A stretch of 63,724 nucleotides of DNA from Bacillota bacterium (GCA_023436245.1 JAEZJZ010000069.1:1-63724), one strand, 5' to 3'. Positions 1 to 9,218 are shown, numbered from the stretch's first letter. The notes: generated by a model not told the origin, from the letters alone. Made by a program: numbers and translations.

Positions 1-41
1 AACCAGCCTCTTGCTACGACTTTGGTCGCAGGTCAGATAGA

Positions 42-410
42 TTACTTTTGCCCGTCTGAACCCGGAACATGTGGGCGGTGGTGCTTGGTTTCGGAGCTGA
101 TTTCCCAGTGGATGACGAAGGTCAGGATCACCCTCAGGATCACGATTGAAGCCAAAATGATCATCTCATCAATGGTCCTGATCATGAGGGTTTTGAGAAT
201 CTCCGCTCCCAGCTTGAACTCGAGCGCCAACGCCAGAGCTCTGGCCATCTCCACTTTGATTGAGTCATCCGAGAAGTTGAAGAGCCTTAACGCGTATTGT
301 GCGAAGGCCTTCACTGCCGAGAAGATGATGATGAAGACACCCATGGCTTCCATCAGATGAATGATCACTGGCACAGTTGTGGTGAGCGCTGTTTCCAGCA
401 GGTGCATCAT
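42..410 (-). CDS. DUF1622 family small membrane protein
   Basis: Protein of 122 aa with two hydrophobic segments (about residues 10-32 and 80-103) around a charged middle that contains the ARALALALEFKLGAEIL stretch typical of DUF1622 proteins. The family is an inner-membrane protein family of unknown function. The ATG at 410 has a good Shine-Dalgarno (AGGAGG, seven to eight bases upstream on the reverse strand). The gene is divergent from the flavodoxin gene, and a 14-bp palindrome lies just upstream (431-444). The C-terminal tail is hydrophilic and His/Lys-rich. Family assignment is from the recalled sequence pattern; function unknown. Confidence 0.8.
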   Translation of the reverse strand: MMHLLETALTTTVPVIIHLMEAMGVFIIIFSAVKAFAQYALRLFNFSDDSIKVEMARALALALEFKLGAEILKTLMIRTIDEMIILASIVILRVILTFVIHWEISSETKHHRPHVPGSDGQK

Positions 411-430
411 TTCTGTATCCTCCTATTGCG

Positions 431-444
431 ATATCTATAGATAT
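431..444. promoter_or_regulatory. 14-bp perfect palindrome upstream of DUF1622 gene
   Basis: ATATCTATAGATAT is a perfect palindrome about 20 bp upstream of the DUF1622 start codon, in an AT-rich patch within otherwise GC-rich DNA. It could be an operator or simply part of the -10 region. Confidence 0.3.
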
Positions 445-651
445 AAATTGCGCCAATTTAGATCATACCTGTTTGTCGGGGGAAGTCAATTGTTCATGCT
501 TCCATTAGCCGCATTGGAATCGAAATGGTGAGTGCAGCAAGGCCGGGCTATCTGAGTACTCGCTGGATGGTTATCAGAAAAATATAGCAAATATCAGCTC
601 GCAGGAGGATAATGGTGAAGAAGTAGTTTGCAGCATGGAGGGATATCTCGC

Positions 652-1119
652 GTGAAAATAGGAATGATCGTCTATTCGCAGACCGGAAACACCTTGGCAG
701 TGGCTGAGCGGCTGCAACAGCAGCTCAGTGCGCAAGGGCACGATGCCAGTTTGCAGCGCCTGCAGGTAGTTGCCGGTTCAAGCAAGCAGGCCCGGGACGT
801 GCGTATTGCTGAATTGCCCGATCTGAACGGCTACCAGGCGCTGGTGCTCTGTTCTCCGGTTCAAGGCTTCAGCCTGGCTCCGGCGATGAAGATCTATTTG
901 GCACAGGTGCAGTTGTCGTCTGGTCTGCCGGTGGCGTTGCTGATGACGCAACACTTCCCTTACCCATGGATGGGCGGCAAGCAGGCAATCGGCCAGTTCC
1001 AACAGGCCTGTCGGCAGCAAGGCGCCGCGATTAAGGGGGAGATGATCGTCAATTGGTCAAACTCTCGGCGAGAGCAGCAGATTAGAGACGGCATCTCCAA
1101 GCTAGCCAGCCTGTTCTAG
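652..1119 (+). CDS. Flavodoxin-family protein
   Basis: Protein of 155 aa. It begins with the flavodoxin phosphate-binding loop (YSQTGNT, residues 7-13), directly after the first beta strand, and keeps the overall flavodoxin size. It should bind FMN and carry electrons or act as a flavodoxin-fold reductase in the cytosol. The GTG at 652 is preferred over an upstream in-frame TTG at 628 because GGAGGG lies nine bases before it. Twenty-eight bases downstream, on the same strand, is an FMN-binding-domain protein, so the two probably form a flavin-based redox operon ending at the terminator at 1562. The physiological partner cannot be read from sequence. Confidence 0.85.
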   Translation: MKIGMIVYSQTGNTLAVAERLQQQLSAQGHDASLQRLQVVAGSSKQARDVRIAELPDLNGYQALVLCSPVQGFSLAPAMKIYLAQVQLSSGLPVALLMTQHFPYPWMGGKQAIGQFQQACRQQGAAIKGEMIVNWSNSRREQQIRDGISKLASLF

Positions 1120-1152
1120 GAAGCCAGCGCGATTCTTGCAGGGAGGGTGAAG

Positions 1153-1548
1153 ATGAACAGACGTTTGAGGATAGTGTTGATTGTCCCGTTGATGATTGTG
1201 CTGGCGGCATGGGCCGGCATCAGCTGGTTGGGCCGCGCCCATGAACAGGGGCTGGCTCAAATCGAGATCTTGGGTGTCGACCTCGCGCAGGTGCCGGATG
1301 GTACATACGCTGGCAGCCACTCGGTATTTCCGGTGTCGGTCCAGGTTAAGGTCACTGTTCTGGACCACAAGATCACCGACATTGAACTGGTGAAGCATCA
1401 AAACGGACAGGGCTCGGCGGCCGAGGTGCTCGCCGAACAGGTGGTCACAGCACAGAGCTTGCAGGTGGACGTAATCACCGGGGCCACCGCCAGCAGCAAG
1501 GTAATTCTGAAAGCGATAGATAATGCCCTACAGAGTTCGCTCAGATAG
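1153..1548 (+). CDS. Membrane-anchored FMN-binding domain protein
   Basis: Protein of 131 aa with a single N-terminal transmembrane or signal-anchor segment (about residues 5-25) followed by an FMN-binding domain of the NqrC/RnfG/PceC type. The segment DGTYAGS begins the domain and VITGATASS (about residues 107-115) is the motif in which a Ser/Thr is phosphoester-linked to FMN. The topology puts the flavin outside the cytosol. It probably takes electrons across or along the membrane, and the neighbouring flavodoxin is a candidate partner by inference. The ATG at 1153 is chosen over GTG 1147 because GGGAGG ends six bases upstream. Confidence 0.85.
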   Translation: MNRRLRIVLIVPLMIVLAAWAGISWLGRAHEQGLAQIEILGVDLAQVPDGTYAGSHSVFPVSVQVKVTVLDHKITDIELVKHQNGQGSAAEVLAEQVVTAQSLQVDVITGATASSKVILKAIDNALQSSLR

Positions 1549-1561
1549 GTGCAACCTGCTG

Positions 1562-1598
1562 GGAGGTCATTCAGATTGCTGAATGACCTCCGTTGTTT
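1562..1598 (+). terminator. Rho-independent terminator after flavodoxin/FMN operon
   Basis: Perfect 13-bp stem (1562-1574 with 1579-1591), loop ATTG, followed by GTTGTTTT. Confidence 0.9.
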
Positions 1599-1602
1599 TG
1601 CA

Positions 1603-1632
1603 TTGACATCGGCGTGTCCACATCGTTATAAT
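1603..1632 (+). promoter_or_regulatory. Sigma-A promoter for the ABC exporter operon
   Basis: Consensus -35 TTGACA (1603-1608) and consensus -10 TATAAT (1627-1632) with an 18-bp spacer. The leader to the GTG at 1758 is about 120 nt and shows no obvious structure. Confidence 0.8.
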
Positions 1633-1757
1633 TAGGTTACAAAACAATTGGATGTTCAAATTAAGCATCAGTTGCTTCCACAAAGAAACCTTTGTTGCTG
1701 GCCATTGTAGGATAAGGGGAGAGAACCAGTCTGCTGCCGAAGGGGGAGATACTCGCC

Positions 1758-3485
1758 GTGCTCAAACTGTCCAAACGGCTGAAGCCGTATGCTTTGCCCA
1801 TCGCTATTGTCTGCGCACTGATGCTCCTGCAGTCGTTGTCGCAGCTATATCTGCCCAATCTGATGTCGGACATCGTTGACCAAGGCATTGCCCGCGGTGA
1901 CACGGCCTACATCTGGCGTACCGGCGGGATGATGCTGCTGGTCGCTCTGGGAGGCGCCGTCTGTACGGTGTTTGCTAACTACCTCTCATCCCGCAACTCA
2001 ATGGGATTCGGTCGTGACCTGCGCAGTGCCGTGTTTGCCCGGGTGGAAAGCTTCTCTCTGCACGAGTTTGACCAGATTGGCACTGCTTCCCTGATCACTC
2101 GCACCACCAACGACATTACTCAGGTACAGAACGTGGTGATGATGAGTCAGCGGATGCTGGTAACCGCACCGATGATGCTGATCGGTGGCAGCATCATGGC
2201 TTATTCGAAAGACAGGGAGTTGTCCAAGACCTTGGTCGGCGTGCTTCCGCTGCTGGTGATCCTGGTATCGCTGGTGGCCAGCAAGGGCATGCCGCTGTTT
2301 CGGGCAATGCAGAGCAAGCTTGACCGCCTGAATCTGGTGCTTCGCGAGGGTCTGACCGGCATTCGGGTGATTCGCGCCTTCAACCGCGTTGACCACGAAA
2401 GCCAGCGCTTCGATGCGGCTAACCGCGACCTGACGGACACGGCCATTCGCGTGAACCGGATCATGGCCTTGATGATGCCGCTGATGATGCTGATCATGAA
2501 TTTTACGGCCATCGCCATCATCTGGTTCGGCGGCATCCGCATAAATAGTGGTGCCATGGAGGTGGGCGACATGATGGCCTTCATCCAGTATGCCATGCAG
2601 ATCATGTCCTCACTGCTGATGGTCTCGATGATGTTCGTGATGATCCCGCGCGCATCTGCTTCCGCGGTGCGCGTCAACCAGGTGTTGGAGATGGTGTCGG
2701 ACATCAGCGATCCGGCGATTCCGGCGGTTCCGACCGGTCAGCGTGGTCTGGTGGAGTTTCGCGACGTCTCCTTCAGCTATCCAGGCGCAGAACGCCCGGC
2801 CTTGCAGCATATCAGCTTCACCGCGCGACCAAGTCAGACCACTGCCGTTGTTGGCGGCACCGGGGCGGGGAAGTCCACCCTAATCAGTCTCATCCCGCGT
2901 TTCTATGACATCAGCCAAGGCAGCATTTTGGTCGATGGAGTGGATGTGCGCCAGTTGACCCAGTCAGATCTGCGGCAGAAGATGGGCCTGGTGCCGCAGA
3001 CTGCAGTGCTCTTTTCCGGCAGCGTCAACGAAAACATTCGCTACGGCCGGGCTGAGGCGGATGAAGGGCAGGTGCAGCTAGCCACAGCGGTGGCGCAGGC
3101 CAGTGAGTTTGTCAGCGGCATGTCCGGCGGCTTTGACTCCATACTAGCCCAAGGCGGCACGAATCTGTCCGGCGGACAGAAGCAGCGCCTCTCCATCGCC
3201 AGGGCATTGGTGCGCCGCCCTGAGATCTACCTCTTTGACGACAGTTTCTCTGCCCTTGACTTCAAGACCGACGCCCGTCTGCGTGCCGCGCTCAGCGAGT
3301 ACACGGAGGACGCCACCGTGCTGATTGTTGCCCAGCGGGTGAGCACGGTGATGGATGCGGATCAGATCATCGTTCTGGACGACGGACAGATTGTGGGTAT
3401 TGGCACTCATCGTGAACTGCTGCAGAGCTCCCCCGTCTATCGGGAGATCGTGATGTCGCAGCTGTCTGAGGAGGAGTTGGCATGA
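1758..3485 (+). CDS. ABC exporter half-transporter, degenerate-site subunit
   Basis: Fused permease/ATPase of 575 aa: six-TM exporter domain (about 1-310) and nucleotide-binding domain (about 330-575). Walker A is GGTGAGKST (about 366-374), the signature LSGGQKQR (about 470), and Walker B reads YLFDDSFSALD (about 489-499). Asp replaces the catalytic Glu, which is the hallmark of the degenerate subunit in heterodimeric exporters such as TM287/288, LmrCD and BmrCD. The partner gene overlaps by four bases (ATGA), so the two are translationally coupled. Likely role: efflux of hydrophobic compounds. The GTG start has GGGGGAGA upstream. Substrate unknown. Confidence 0.92.
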   Translation: MLKLSKRLKPYALPIAIVCALMLLQSLSQLYLPNLMSDIVDQGIARGDTAYIWRTGGMMLLVALGGAVCTVFANYLSSRNSMGFGRDLRSAVFARVESFSLHEFDQIGTASLITRTTNDITQVQNVVMMSQRMLVTAPMMLIGGSIMAYSKDRELSKTLVGVLPLLVILVSLVASKGMPLFRAMQSKLDRLNLVLREGLTGIRVIRAFNRVDHESQRFDAANRDLTDTAIRVNRIMALMMPLMMLIMNFTAIAIIWFGGIRINSGAMEVGDMMAFIQYAMQIMSSLLMVSMMFVMIPRASASAVRVNQVLEMVSDISDPAIPAVPTGQRGLVEFRDVSFSYPGAERPALQHISFTARPSQTTAVVGGTGAGKSTLISLIPRFYDISQGSILVDGVDVRQLTQSDLRQKMGLVPQTAVLFSGSVNENIRYGRAEADEGQVQLATAVAQASEFVSGMSGGFDSILAQGGTNLSGGQKQRLSIARALVRRPEIYLFDDSFSALDFKTDARLRAALSEYTEDATVLIVAQRVSTVMDADQIIVLDDGQIVGIGTHRELLQSSPVYREIVMSQLSEEELA

Positions 3486-5437
3486 GCACAGGAGCGCAAG
3501 GCCAGAGTCAGGGTCGCCCCACTGACCGGCAAGTACCGATGCCAAGGCCGAGTGGAATGCTGGGAGGCCCGCGCCGCGGGGGTATGGGCGGCGGGCCGAT
3601 GCACGGCATGATGGTTCTGGGCGAAAAGGCCAAGGACTTCAAGGGCACGCTGCGTCGCTTGCTCGGCTACCTGCGTCCGCAGTTGCTGCCACTGTGTATA
3701 GTCTTGCTGGCCGCTGCCTGCAGCACCGTATTCAACATTCTCAGCCCCAAGGTGATGGGCAGAGCTACTACCAAGTTGTTCGAGTTCGTGATCATGAAGC
3801 TAAAGGGAGTGCCCGGAGCAGCGGTTGACTTCACCTACATCGGGCGCATCCTGCTCATCCTCTGCGGCCTTTACCTGACGAGCGCCGCTTTCAGCTACCT
3901 GCAGCAGTTGGTCATGGCCGGTGTCGCGCAGCGCACCGTCTATCAGATGCGTCGCGACGTGGAAGCCAAACTGTCCCGGCTGCCACTAAAGTTCTTTGAT
4001 TCGCGCACGCACGGGGAGATTCTCAGCCGAGTGACCAACGACGTGGACACGGTTTCCAGCACGCTGCAGCAGAGCATCACCCAGCTAGTCACCTCAGTGG
4101 TTACCCTGATCGGCGTGATCATTATGATGCTGACCATCAGCGTGACCATGACTCTGATTCTGGTCGCCACGTTACCGCTCTATGTGCTGGTCACCAAGGC
4201 GATCGCCTCGCGTTCGCAGAAGTTCTTTGTTGCCCAGGCCAAGGCGCTGGGTGAACTGAATGGACATGTAGAGGAAATGTACACTGGGCACAGGGTGGTG
4301 AAGGCATTCGGTCGCGAGAGCTGGTCGATTGCCGACTTCGATGCCATCAACCAGCGGCTCTACCAGGCCGGCTGGCGTGCACAGTTCATCTCAGGCGTGA
4401 TCATGCCAGTCATGAACTTTCTGAACAACATCGGCTATGTCCTGATCTGCGTCTTCGGCGGAGTCTTCGTCACCAGGCAGGTCATCTCCATCGGCGACGT
4501 GCAGGCGTTCATCAACTACTCCCGCCAGTTCACCCAGCCCATCGTCCAGACCGCAAACATCGCCAACATTCTGCAGGCTGCCGTGGCTGCAGCCGAGCGC
4601 GTGTTTGAACTGCTGGATGAAAACGAAGAGGTGGCCGACAGCGGGGCGAAACCTCTGATCGAACAGACGGAGGCAGTGGCCGGATCTGTGCGGTTTGCCC
4701 AAGTAGCCTTCCGCTATCAGGTTGACAAGCCACTGATCGCGGACATGAACATCGATGTGCAACCCGGCCAGACCGTGGCCATCGTCGGACCGACCGGCGC
4801 CGGCAAGACGACACTGGTCAATCTGCTGATGCGCTTCTATGACGTGGACGAGGGCGCAATCACTGTGGATGGTTTGGACATTCGCGAGCTGGCGCGCCGA
4901 GATCTGCGCAGCATCTTTGGCATGGTCTTGCAGGATACCTGGTTGTTCAACGGCACCATCCGCGAGAACATCGCCTATGGTCGCCAAGGCGCAACTGAGG
5001 CGGAGGTGGTGGCGGCCGCCAGAGCGGCCCACGCTGACCATTTCATTCGCACCCTGCCGCAGGGCTATGAGACGGTGCTGAACGAAGAGGCCTCGAACAT
5101 CTCGCAAGGTCAGCGCCAGTTGCTGACCATTGCCCGTGCAGTCTTGGCAGACCCGGCCATCCTGATCCTGGATGAGGCCACCAGCAGCGTGGACACACGC
5201 ACAGAGATTCAGATTCAACACGCCATGGCGGCTCTGATGCAAGGGCGTACCAGCTTCGTGATCGCCCATCGTCTCTCCACCATTCGGGACGCAGACCTGA
5301 TTCTGGTGATGAACGAGGGGCGGATTGTGGAGCAGGGTACCCATCAGCAGTTGCTCGTACAGCGCGGCTTCTATGCCGAACTCTATAACAGCCAGTTCAC
5401 CAACAATGGGCAGGTGGCCGTCGGCCAGGTTGGTTAG
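3482..5437 (+). CDS. ABC exporter half-transporter, catalytic-site subunit
   Basis: Protein of 651 aa. A Pro/Gly/Met-rich N-terminal extension (about 1-45) precedes six TM helices and an ATPase domain. Walker A is GPTGAGKTT (about 436-444) and Walker B is the canonical LILDEATSSVD (about 560-570), so this chain supplies the catalytic Glu. Its signature is ISQGQRQLL in place of LSGGQ, matching the TM288-type arrangement in which the altered signature pairs with the degenerate Walker B of the other chain. The start overlaps the stop of the preceding gene. The pair should assemble as an asymmetric heterodimer in the cytoplasmic membrane. Confidence 0.92.
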   Translation: MSTGAQGQSQGRPTDRQVPMPRPSGMLGGPRRGGMGGGPMHGMMVLGEKAKDFKGTLRRLLGYLRPQLLPLCIVLLAAACSTVFNILSPKVMGRATTKLFEFVIMKLKGVPGAAVDFTYIGRILLILCGLYLTSAAFSYLQQLVMAGVAQRTVYQMRRDVEAKLSRLPLKFFDSRTHGEILSRVTNDVDTVSSTLQQSITQLVTSVVTLIGVIIMMLTISVTMTLILVATLPLYVLVTKAIASRSQKFFVAQAKALGELNGHVEEMYTGHRVVKAFGRESWSIADFDAINQRLYQAGWRAQFISGVIMPVMNFLNNIGYVLICVFGGVFVTRQVISIGDVQAFINYSRQFTQPIVQTANIANILQAAVAAAERVFELLDENEEVADSGAKPLIEQTEAVAGSVRFAQVAFRYQVDKPLIADMNIDVQPGQTVAIVGPTGAGKTTLVNLLMRFYDVDEGAITVDGLDIRELARRDLRSIFGMVLQDTWLFNGTIRENIAYGRQGATEAEVVAAARAAHADHFIRTLPQGYETVLNEEASNISQGQRQLLTIARAVLADPAILILDEATSSVDTRTEIQIQHAMAALMQGRTSFVIAHRLSTIRDADLILVMNEGRIVEQGTHQQLLVQRGFYAELYNSQFTNNGQVAVGQVG

Positions 5438-5456
5438 CCTGGTCGCTCAGTGGCCA

Positions 5457-5490
5457 AGACCGGATGATCGGATGATTGTCCGGTCTCTTG
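5457..5490 (+). terminator. Possible terminator after ABC operon
   Basis: AGACCGGA (5457-5464) pairs with TCCGGTCT (5479-5486) across a 14-nt loop, followed by CTTG. The T-run is weak. Confidence 0.35.
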
Positions 5491-5566
5491 CATGGCATAG
5501 TCTGGGGTGGGTCGTGATTGGGCAGGTTCAAGAACGAAACAAGTCTTCAGCAAAGAGGTGACGTGC

Positions 5567-6856
5567 GTGGCTCATCGTACTCTCAAGAACGGGTACCAGC
5601 AGTTGCAGGTGAGGCTGAATCGCTTTCCGCAAGGAGTACCTCCGTCAGAATACCTGGAGCGCATCTTCAGTGTTTTGATGAGCGAGCGCGAGGCGCAGTT
5701 GATGTCGCTCTTGCCGATCAAGCCATTCACGTTGCCGACAGCCGCACGGGCCCTCAGGCTGCCAGAAGCGGAGACCGCCCGCGTGCTGGATGATCTGGCT
5801 GAACGGGCACTGCTGCTCGACCTGGAGCGGCCCGATGGGAGCAAAGTTTACACATTGCCGCCGCCCATGGCCGGTTTCTTTGAGTTCTCGCTGATGCGCA
5901 CCCGCAATGACATCGACCAGAAGCTGCTCTCTGAGCTGTTCTTCCAGCACCTGAACGTAGAGGAGGACTTCGTGCGGGAGTTGTTTGTGACTGGCTCCAC
6001 CAACTTGGGCCGCGTCTTTGTCAGTGAACCCGCGCTTACAGGCCGTGATGACCTGCATGTTCTCGACTATGAACGGGCCAGTCACGTGATTCGGCAGGCC
6101 AAGCACCGCGGGGTGGGGCTCTGCTACTGTCGGCACAAGCTGGAGCACTTGGGGCAGGCCTGTGCCGCCCCACAGGAGACCTGTCTCACTCTCGGCAACA
6201 CGGCTGACTCACTGATCCGCCACGGCTATGCGCGATCGATCAGCGAGTCGGAAGCGATGGGCATTCTGGAGCTGGCCTACGAGCACAACCTGGTTCAGAT
6301 CGGCGAGAACGAGCAGGAGCAGTTGCCTTTCATCTGCAACTGCTGCGGCTGTTGCTGTGAGGCTCTCCTGGCGGTGAAGCGCTTTGGCACCCTGCAGACG
6401 ATCAATACGACCAACTACCTGCCTGCAGTTGATCAGGAGCGGTGCACCGGGTGCGGCCTCTGCGCTGCTGCCTGCCCGGTCGCGGCCATTCAGATTGTTG
6501 ACAGCCCGGACGGAGAGGTTCGTCGTCTACAGGCTGTGGTTGATGCTGACATTTGCCTTGGCTGTGGCGTCTGTGTGCGCGCTTGTCAGCGTGGGGCTCT
6601 CCGTGTGGAGAGCCGGGAGCAGAGAGTGATCACTCCGGTCAATTCACTGCATCGCATTCTGGTCATGGCCATCGAACGCGGCCAGCTGCACAATCTGATC
6701 TTCGACAATCAGGCGCATTTCAGCCATCGAGCCATGGCCGCAGTGCTGGGCGCCATTTTGAAGCTACCGCCTCTAGAGCGCCTGTTGGCTAGTGACCAGA
6801 TGAAGTCTCGCTATTTGGTGACCCTGATCCGAGCGGTGGAGCGTCGGACAAGCTGA
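5567..6856 (+). CDS. 4Fe-4S dicluster protein with extra Cys-rich motifs
   Basis: Protein of 429 aa. The N-terminal third (about 20-85) looks like a small helical, possibly winged-helix, domain. A middle region carries CYCRHK (about 186) with further Cys about 15 and 22 residues on, then CNCCGCCCE (about 255). The C-terminal part has two ferredoxin motifs: CTGCGLCAAACP (about 292) and CLGCGVCVRACQ (about 329). It probably binds two [4Fe-4S] clusters plus one or two further metal sites. Such proteins are common in strict anaerobes but have no settled function. The GTG at 5567 has GAGGTG six bases upstream. It is not clearly operonic with its neighbours. Confidence 0.8.
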   Translation: MAHRTLKNGYQQLQVRLNRFPQGVPPSEYLERIFSVLMSEREAQLMSLLPIKPFTLPTAARALRLPEAETARVLDDLAERALLLDLERPDGSKVYTLPPPMAGFFEFSLMRTRNDIDQKLLSELFFQHLNVEEDFVRELFVTGSTNLGRVFVSEPALTGRDDLHVLDYERASHVIRQAKHRGVGLCYCRHKLEHLGQACAAPQETCLTLGNTADSLIRHGYARSISESEAMGILELAYEHNLVQIGENEQEQLPFICNCCGCCCEALLAVKRFGTLQTINTTNYLPAVDQERCTGCGLCAAACPVAAIQIVDSPDGEVRRLQAVVDADICLGCGVCVRACQRGALRVESREQRVITPVNSLHRILVMAIERGQLHNLIFDNQAHFSHRAMAAVLGAILKLPPLERLLASDQMKSRYLVTLIRAVERRTS

Positions 6857-6927
6857 GCATTGTCGCACCGCCGATGCAAGTTTGTGGTAAAATAGCAGGC
6901 GGAGGGAAAGCGATAGGGGGATTGATT

Positions 6928-7758
6928 ATGGCAGCCAAGTATGGCCGCGTGGCCCTGGTGGTCGGCGCATCATCCGGCATGGGCAAGGCCTGCGCCGAAT
7001 ACCTGCATGCCCATGGCTATTACGTCTATGGCACTTCCAGGAAAGCAGCATTCCCGAACGACGACACGTACCGCTTGGAAAGGGGCTTTCTGGAGATGAT
7101 TCCGCTGGACGTGACTGAGGACGAGAGCATTCAGCGGGCGGTCGATTTCGTGCTAGCCAAGGAAGGACAGATCAATATTCTGTTGAACTGCGCCGGTTTT
7201 GCCTTGGGTGGCGCGGTAGAGGATATTTCCCGAGTTGAGGCCCACGAGATTTTCGAGACCAACTTTTTCGGTCTGATGAGTTGCTGCCAGAAGGTGTTGC
7301 CGGCGATGAGAGCCCAAAAGGGCGGCCTGATCGTCAACATCAGCTCGGTGGCCGGGTTCATCGCTTTGCCGTTCCAGTCGATGTACAGCGCCAGCAAGTA
7401 CGCGGTCGAGGCGATGAGCGAGGCGTTGCGCATGGAAGTCAAGCCCTTTGGCATCAAGGTGGCGATGATCGACCCGGGTGATGTCCGCACCGGCTTTACC
7501 GCTGCCAGGCGCACTGCTCAGGCAGCGGCAACCAACCCCGTCTACCGGGAGAGGCACCAGAAGGCGGTCGAGGAGATGATTCGCTCCGAGACCTCCGGTC
7601 CCGGCCCGGAAGTGGTGGTCAAGGAGTTTGCCCGCATCCTGCAGGACAGCAACCCGCCCATCCGCCGCGTGGTGGGTGCACAGTATCAGGCTGTGGCTGT
7701 GTTAAAGCGAGTGCTGCCCTCTCGCATGGTGGAAACCATCGTCGAGAAGATGTATTAG
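6928..7758 (+). CDS. Short-chain dehydrogenase/reductase (classical SDR)
   Basis: Protein of 276 aa with a Rossmann fold. The cofactor motif is VGASSGMG (about 11-18), NCAG replaces NNAG (about 88), the catalytic Ser is in NISSVAG (about 139) and the catalytic pair is YSASK (Tyr and Lys about 152-156). It should be a cytosolic NAD(P)-dependent oxidoreductase; the substrate cannot be told. The ATG at 6928 has AGGGGG seven bases upstream; an earlier in-frame ATG at 6874 lacks a site. A TAAAAT -10-like box lies at 6888. Confidence 0.9.
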   Translation: MAAKYGRVALVVGASSGMGKACAEYLHAHGYYVYGTSRKAAFPNDDTYRLERGFLEMIPLDVTEDESIQRAVDFVLAKEGQINILLNCAGFALGGAVEDISRVEAHEIFETNFFGLMSCCQKVLPAMRAQKGGLIVNISSVAGFIALPFQSMYSASKYAVEAMSEALRMEVKPFGIKVAMIDPGDVRTGFTAARRTAQAAATNPVYRERHQKAVEEMIRSETSGPGPEVVVKEFARILQDSNPPIRRVVGAQYQAVAVLKRVLPSRMVETIVEKMY

Positions 7759-7897
7759 TCGGAAGTCAGGTCTCAAACCACAAATGACACGCCGCGTAGG
7801 CTCTCCAGTTGGAGCAGGATGCAGAAGGGGCGGACCTTTCTGCACGGAGGTAACTGTCAGGGAGGCTGCCGTAACGCAGATTAGCTCCCACATGATA

Positions 7898-7940
7898 GCG
7901 GAGGGACCGCCCACTGTTTGGGCAGTCCCTCCGCGCTTTC
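7898..7940. terminator. Bidirectional terminator between SDR and DUF3810 genes
   Basis: A 16-bp stem with one mismatch (7898-7913 with 7919-7934) followed by GCTTTCTTTG. It serves the converging SDR and DUF3810 genes. Confidence 0.85.
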
Positions 7941-7946
7941 TTTGCT

Positions 7947-9023
7947 CTATCTTTGCCTCAGGCGTTGCTCGGCCAAGAGCAGATCGACCATGCGTCCGTA
8001 GCTCTGCACCCCGTCTGCTTGACCTTGAGTCTTCAGGTAGTTGTCATTGATGCGCTCCGACAAGCGTTCGATGGGACCGGCATGGCGCTGCCAGAACTGC
8101 TGATTGGCTGTCAGGTCGCGCAGCAGACCGGGTCCGAAGTCCGCCTGCAGGGTTGCGTAAGCCGTTTCGTCCCGGGCTCGTAGCGCCCGGGTACAGTTGG
8201 TCAGCGCCAACAGTAGACCAGAGTATTGGAACTCGGGGTCGGGGTGACTGATGCAGGTGAGATAGGCCAGGTAGTTTGCCTCGTCTTCGCGGGCAAAGCC
8301 GCGTTGGTGGGCCATCTCATGGCAGGCCGTGGCCGGAACGAACGGATCTGGCTCTGCGATGTTCACATTTGCCTCCCCCGTGAACGGAAAGTACATACCT
8401 GAGATACCGGTGTAGGACCAAGGTTCGGACAAGTACACGCCTTTGGGCGAGCCATAGCTGCCCCCGATCGCTGACAGCGACTTGGCCGCCTGCTCATAGC
8501 CCAGGGCAGCGCGCGAGAGCGCGCGCCATTTCCCCCCGCTCAGGCGCATCACCCCGGCAGCATCTTCCGGTAGCTTCTGCCGTAAATCGTTGGCTCTGTC
8601 CAGCAGGTGCCGGCTGAGCGTGGTCAGCTCGGCTACGGATGACGGCTGCACAGGCAGCTTGGCGACATCGGCTAGCGGCAACCGATGATAGTTGAGGCCC
8701 CAAACTAACAAGAACAGTGAGTAGATCAGGGCAACGGACGAGAGAGCCTGCCCGACGCCCCGCAGCCAATTGCTCGGGTTTCGCCAGGAGGTGATCAGCC
8801 AGCGCAGAAAAAGGAGAGGCAGGCCGATTAAGAGAGCCACCACGGTCGCCTCAGCCAATGAGAAGGGTACCACTCGGGTAGCTCTGCTCAGGGCCTGCCC
8901 CAGTAACGGATAGATTCCCCGTGAGTAGAGTCGTTCCACCCAGGTTGGGGCCAGCGAACCGGCATAGTTCAGGCCGATTGCAGCCGCGAGCAACAGCAAA
9001 GAACGGAACTGCCAGCGTTTCAT
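7947..9023 (-). CDS. DUF3810 family membrane protein with HExxH motif
   Basis: Protein of 358 aa with three hydrophobic segments in the first 115 residues, then a soluble domain. ACHEMAHQRGFAREDEANY (about 231-249) holds an HExxH zinc motif with a downstream acidic residue, as in DUF3810 proteins. It is likely a membrane-tethered zinc metalloprotease-like enzyme of unknown substrate. Its ATG directly abuts the TAG of the upstream Cys-rich gene (stop and start share no bases), and its Shine-Dalgarno GGAGG lies inside that gene, so the two are translationally coupled. Confidence 0.85.
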   Translation of the reverse strand: MKRWQFRSLLLLAAAIGLNYAGSLAPTWVERLYSRGIYPLLGQALSRATRVVPFSLAEATVVALLIGLPLLFLRWLITSWRNPSNWLRGVGQALSSVALIYSLFLLVWGLNYHRLPLADVAKLPVQPSSVAELTTLSRHLLDRANDLRQKLPEDAAGVMRLSGGKWRALSRAALGYEQAAKSLSAIGGSYGSPKGVYLSEPWSYTGISGMYFPFTGEANVNIAEPDPFVPATACHEMAHQRGFAREDEANYLAYLTCISHPDPEFQYSGLLLALTNCTRALRARDETAYATLQADFGPGLLRDLTANQQFWQRHAGPIERLSERINDNYLKTQGQADGVQSYGRMVDLLLAEQRLRQR

Positions 9024-9218
9024 CTACTCACCATCCTCCGGCACATTCTGATCATCGCCGGATCGCCCTCGCTGCCTGCGGCTGCGCGTGGGCCGCTGGC
9101 AGTAGGCGGGATGCCTGGCGTTGGCATGATGGGCCATGCAGGCCGCGCAGTTGCCGTGCCGCTCACAGCGGGTTCTGCGACAAGGGCATGCGGTTGGCGT
9201 TGCTTTTTCCAGAGGCAT
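9024..9218 (-). CDS. Small Cys-rich protein (CPC…CxxHGNCxxCxxHH type)
   Basis: Protein of 64 aa. It has a cluster of Cys/His residues near the N-terminus (CPC, CERHGNCAAC, HH, then YC) that could bind a zinc ion, and a basic/acidic tail. I recall similar short Firmicute proteins with the HGNC..C..HH pattern, but they have no assigned function. The ATG is preceded by GGGAGGG at good spacing. It sits between ung and the DUF3810 gene on the same strand, probably one transcript. Confidence 0.7.
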   Translation of the reverse strand: MPLEKATPTACPCRRTRCERHGNCAACMAHHANARHPAYCQRPTRSRRQRGRSGDDQNVPEDGE

